This document shows, piece by piece, positions 62,004-64,000 of a stretch of 64,000 bases of DNA; positions within the stretch are counted from its first letter, which is position 1; each line of letters starts with the position of its first letter. Under the pieces are notes generated by a model. That model was given only the letters and a program-made list of their open reading frames with translations. It had not been told where the DNA came from and did no database searches. Source of the DNA: Gemmatimonadales bacterium (GTDB taxonomy: Bacteria; Gemmatimonadota; Gemmatimonadetes; Gemmatimonadales; GWC2-71-9); assembly GCA_041390145.1 (NCBI GenBank), contig JAWKQM010000008.1:62001-126000 (forward strand). The letters are read 5' to 3'. The translations under genes were made by a program, and so were the position numbers.

Positions 62004-62846
62004 TTACTTGACAGACCGGGTCGGTGTCATGGAAAGGTACTCCCCTGGCGGAGCCTCCCCGGCCCCCCGGAGTCGAGCGAACACGGCGGCCCCCACGAGG
62101 ACGATGGCGACGCTTGTTACCTGTGCTGCCGTGAAACCAGCGAAGAACCGGTCATCCTTGGCGCGCAGGATCTCGATGAAGAACCGCTCCACGCCGGCCA
62201 TCATCAGGTAGAGGCCGAGGAGGGTCCCCGTTCCCCAGTCCTTGGTGCGCAGCTTCCACAGGATCATGAATGCGATGAGCATCAACCCGGTCTCGTAGAG
62301 CTGGGTTGGGTGGACTGCCAGCACGGTCGTCGGGTCGAGTCCGGGTGGAACGGAGACGCCGAACGCGGCGAGGTTGCCCGCGGTCGACGGCGGCAGGCCC
62401 TGCGGGAATGCCACCGCCCAGGGGAGGTTGGTCGGGCCGCCGTAGTCGTCGCCCACGAGGAAGCACCCGACCCGGCCAATGGCGTACGAGGCCGCGAGCG
62501 CGGGGGCGGTAATGTGCAGGGTCCACCGCGCGGGGACGCGGAGGCGCCATCCGTTGGCGAGGACAGCCACGACGCCGCCGAGGAAGCCGCCATACCAGAC
62601 CAGGCCACCGCGCGAGAAGAGCGCGCCGGGATCCTGCGTCAGGGCCACGTACCAGAGTTTGGCGCCGAGGACGCCGCCGATGAGCGCCGCCATCACGATG
62701 TCGGAGGCGTAGTTCCGGTTGAGTCCCCGGCGCTCGAGTTCGAGGCCGATGAGCCAGCCGCCGACCAGGAAGCCGACCATCATCATGATCCCGTAGCCCG
62801 TGACCTGCAGTGGGCCGAGATTGATGTTGAACGGGTAGACAGGCAT
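62004..62846 (-). CDS. lgt: Prolipoprotein diacylglyceryl transferase
   Basis: The 280-residue product has seven membrane helices and the Lgt motifs: an N-terminal YGIMMMVGFLVGGWL, GLVWYGGFLGGV, the signature ASYAIGRVGCFLVGDDYGGPTN and a C-terminal HPTQLYETGLMLIAF. It transfers diacylglycerol from phosphatidylglycerol to the Cys of lipoprotein precursors, the first step of lipoprotein maturation; several lipoproteins are encoded in this window. It lies 12 bases after tsaD on the same strand. Confidence 0.95.
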   Translation of the reverse strand: MPVYPFNINLGPLQVTGYGIMMMVGFLVGGWLIGLELERRGLNRNYASDIVMAALIGGVLGAKLWYVALTQDPGALFSRGGLVWYGGFLGGVVAVLANGWRLRVPARWTLHITAPALAASYAIGRVGCFLVGDDYGGPTNLPWAVAFPQGLPPSTAGNLAAFGVSVPPGLDPTTVLAVHPTQLYETGLMLIAFMILWKLRTKDWGTGTLLGLYLMMAGVERFFIEILRAKDDRFFAGFTAAQVTSVAIVLVGAAVFARLRGAGEAPPGEYLSMTPTRSVK

Positions 62847-62858
62847 CGATGCTCCGGT

Positions 62859-63899
62859 TCAGGCGGCGGTTGTGAAGAGTCCGGGAAGGGGCAGGCTGTC
62901 GCTCGGCTCCAGCCCGGGCCCGCTGCGTTCGCCGCGGGCGAGCCGCCACGCGCCGGCGGCCGCGATCATGGCGGCGTTGTCGGTGTTGAGGCGCGGCGAG
63001 GCGACAGCCAAACGCACCCGGGTGCCCAGTCGTTCCCGCAGCCGGAGGGCCAGCGCCCGGTTGCAGGCCACCCCCCCGCCGATCATGGCGAGCGGATACC
63101 CCAGTTCCTCGACGGCAGCGGCGGTCTTCTGCACCAGGACGTCCAGCGCCGCATCCTGGAATCCGCGGGCCAGGTCGGCTCGTTCGGCGTCGAGGTCGGT
63201 GCTCTGACGCACCGCCCGGAGCACCGCGGTCTTGAGTCCGCTGAACGAGAAATTCCAGCGATTGGGTCCGTCGCCCTTCAGGTCGCGGAGCAGCGGGCGG
63301 GGAAACACGAACTTCCCGGCTGTTCCGGTCGCCGCCAGGCGTTCGAGCGGGGCGCCGCCGGGATACCCGAGGCCGAGGAGGGTGGCCACCTTGTCGAACG
63401 CCTCGCCTGCCGCGTCGTCGAGCGTCTGGCCGAGCAGGCGGTACTCTCCCCACGCCGGGACATCGAGCAGGAGGGTGTGGCCGCCGCTCACGAGGAGCGC
63501 CACGAAGGGCGGGGCGAAGTCGGCGTCTTCCAGCGCCGGTGCAAAAAGGTGCCCCTCCATGTGGTGCACGCCGATGAGCGGCTTGCCGGTCGACCAGGCG
63601 AGCGTCTTCCCGTACATCAGTCCCACCAGGAGCGCGCCGACGAGCCCGGGTCCCGACGTCACGGCAATCGCGTCGATGTCGTCGAGGGTGGCACCGGCCT
63701 CGCCGAGCGCCCGGTCCACCACGGGAGCGATGGCGGTGAGGTGGGCGCGGCTCGCGAGTTCGGGCACCACGCCGCCGAACACCGTGTGCACGTCTTGCGA
63801 GAGGATCACGACGCTCTCGAGCGCCGGGCGCCCCTGCTCCAGCCGGACGACCGCGGCAGATGTCTCGTCGCAGGACGACTCGATGCCGAGGACGCGCAT
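62859..63899 (-). CDS. tsaD: tRNA N6-threonylcarbamoyladenosine synthase subunit TsaD
   Basis: The 346-residue product starts VLGIESSCDETSAAVV, has VPELASRAHL, the metal-binding HHMEGHLFAP, SGGHTLLL and a C-terminal GGGVACNRALALRLRERL and DNAAMIAAAG. These are the complete ASKHA-fold TsaD marks. It attaches a threonylcarbamoyl group to A37 of tRNAs reading ANN codons. The length equals the family norm. It follows the partial gene by eight bases. Confidence 0.95.
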   Translation of the reverse strand: MRVLGIESSCDETSAAVVRLEQGRPALESVVILSQDVHTVFGGVVPELASRAHLTAIAPVVDRALGEAGATLDDIDAIAVTSGPGLVGALLVGLMYGKTLAWSTGKPLIGVHHMEGHLFAPALEDADFAPPFVALLVSGGHTLLLDVPAWGEYRLLGQTLDDAAGEAFDKVATLLGLGYPGGAPLERLAATGTAGKFVFPRPLLRDLKGDGPNRWNFSFSGLKTAVLRAVRQSTDLDAERADLARGFQDAALDVLVQKTAAAVEELGYPLAMIGGGVACNRALALRLRERLGTRVRLAVASPRLNTDNAAMIAAAGAWRLARGERSGPGLEPSDSLPLPGLFTTAA

Positions 63900-63907
63900 C
63901 GGGTGGG

Positions 63908-64000
63908 TCAGCTCTGCTGGTCGAGCAGCCGCTCGATCAGGTCCCGGTTGGCCTTGGAGCTCCAGTCGTGCGTGCCGATGATCCGCTTGATGATCACGCC
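63908..64000 (-). CDS. C-terminal end of an unidentified gene (5' part outside the window)
   Basis: Only the last 30 codons are visible, ending at the TGA at 63908-63910. The residues (GVIIKRIIGTHDWSSKANRD, then LIERLLDQQS) form a short strand and two helices. I cannot identify a family from this. The eight-base gap to tsaD suggests the three minus-strand genes share an operon. The frame runs open to the window edge. Confidence 0.55.
   Translation of the reverse strand, partial: GVIIKRIIGTHDWSSKANRDLIERLLDQQS

Noticed and set aside
1..64000. CRISPR arrays, insertion sequences, integrase or attachment sites
   Set aside because: No regularly spaced direct repeats, transposase motifs or long terminal repeats were seen; the gene content is chromosomal housekeeping and metabolism.

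Overview
The window is a GC-rich, gene-dense stretch of a bacterial chromosome. It has no ribosomal RNA, tRNA, insertion sequence, phage or CRISPR array that I can support. Several features suggest a Gram-negative, aerobic heterotroph of the Gemmatimonadota or a neighbouring phylum: a TPR protein that looks like the C-terminal part of a Ser/Thr kinase, a BamA/TamB outer-membrane pair, many lipoproteins, an S46 dipeptidyl-peptidase, and an EF-P of the 'HRTPGN' type. The phylum is an inference from gene content; no marker gene was compared.

Layout. 1-2.2 kb: the end of a TPR protein and a chalcone-isomerase-fold protein, followed by cutC. 3.0-8.2 kb (minus): a sugar-salvage operon of SSS symporter, nucleotidyltransferase, GHMP sugar kinase and Tat-exported GH109-like oxidoreductase, joined by 4-nt overlaps. 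8.3-12.9 kb: EF-P, a LOG-family protein, a coiled-coil lipoprotein and a membrane-anchored protein of unknown function. 12.9-15.5 kb: a small unknown protein with a one-chain ADP-forming acyl-CoA synthetase. 15.6-17.2 kb (minus): an O-antigen-ligase-type membrane protein. 17.3-22.7 kb (plus): sulfurtransferase, GNAT, flavoprotein, DinB, SulP transporter and FKBP, tightly overlapped. 22.8-29.1 kb (plus): a membrane protein, S46 peptidase, M48 protease, MFS exporter, cytidylate-kinase-like protein and small lipoprotein. 29.2-35.7 kb (minus): LON-domain protein, glcD-glcE-glcF (glycolate oxidase), ygfZ and an epimerase in one operon. 35.8-36.8 kb: a sigma-70 factor with a clear promoter. 37-43.9 kb (minus): peptide-binding lipoprotein, one permease, D-Ala-D-Ala carboxypeptidase, ferredoxin-NADP reductase, cobalamin adenosyltransferase and aroB.

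44.1-59.5 kb (plus) is an unusually long, nearly gapless gene train: bamA-like, tamB-like, lipid kinase, a cytoplasmic GAF/PAS histidine kinase, its sigma-54-type response regulator, a 59-residue Cys-rich (zinc-ribbon-like) protein, an NlpC/P60 hydrolase, HAD, CYTH, a membrane protein and acpS. It mixes outer-membrane biogenesis, peptidoglycan, lipid functions and a complete two-component pair. It is followed by a cytochrome c-FTR1 iron permease whose start codon lies inside a Fur-box-like sequence.

The most interesting noncoding signal is at 61.7-61.9 kb. On the minus strand a near-consensus sigma-54 promoter is followed by about 150 nt of foldable sequence ending in a strong intrinsic terminator, which suggests an undescribed sigma-54-dependent small RNA. 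The window ends with lgt, tsaD and the last 30 codons of an unidentified gene (minus).
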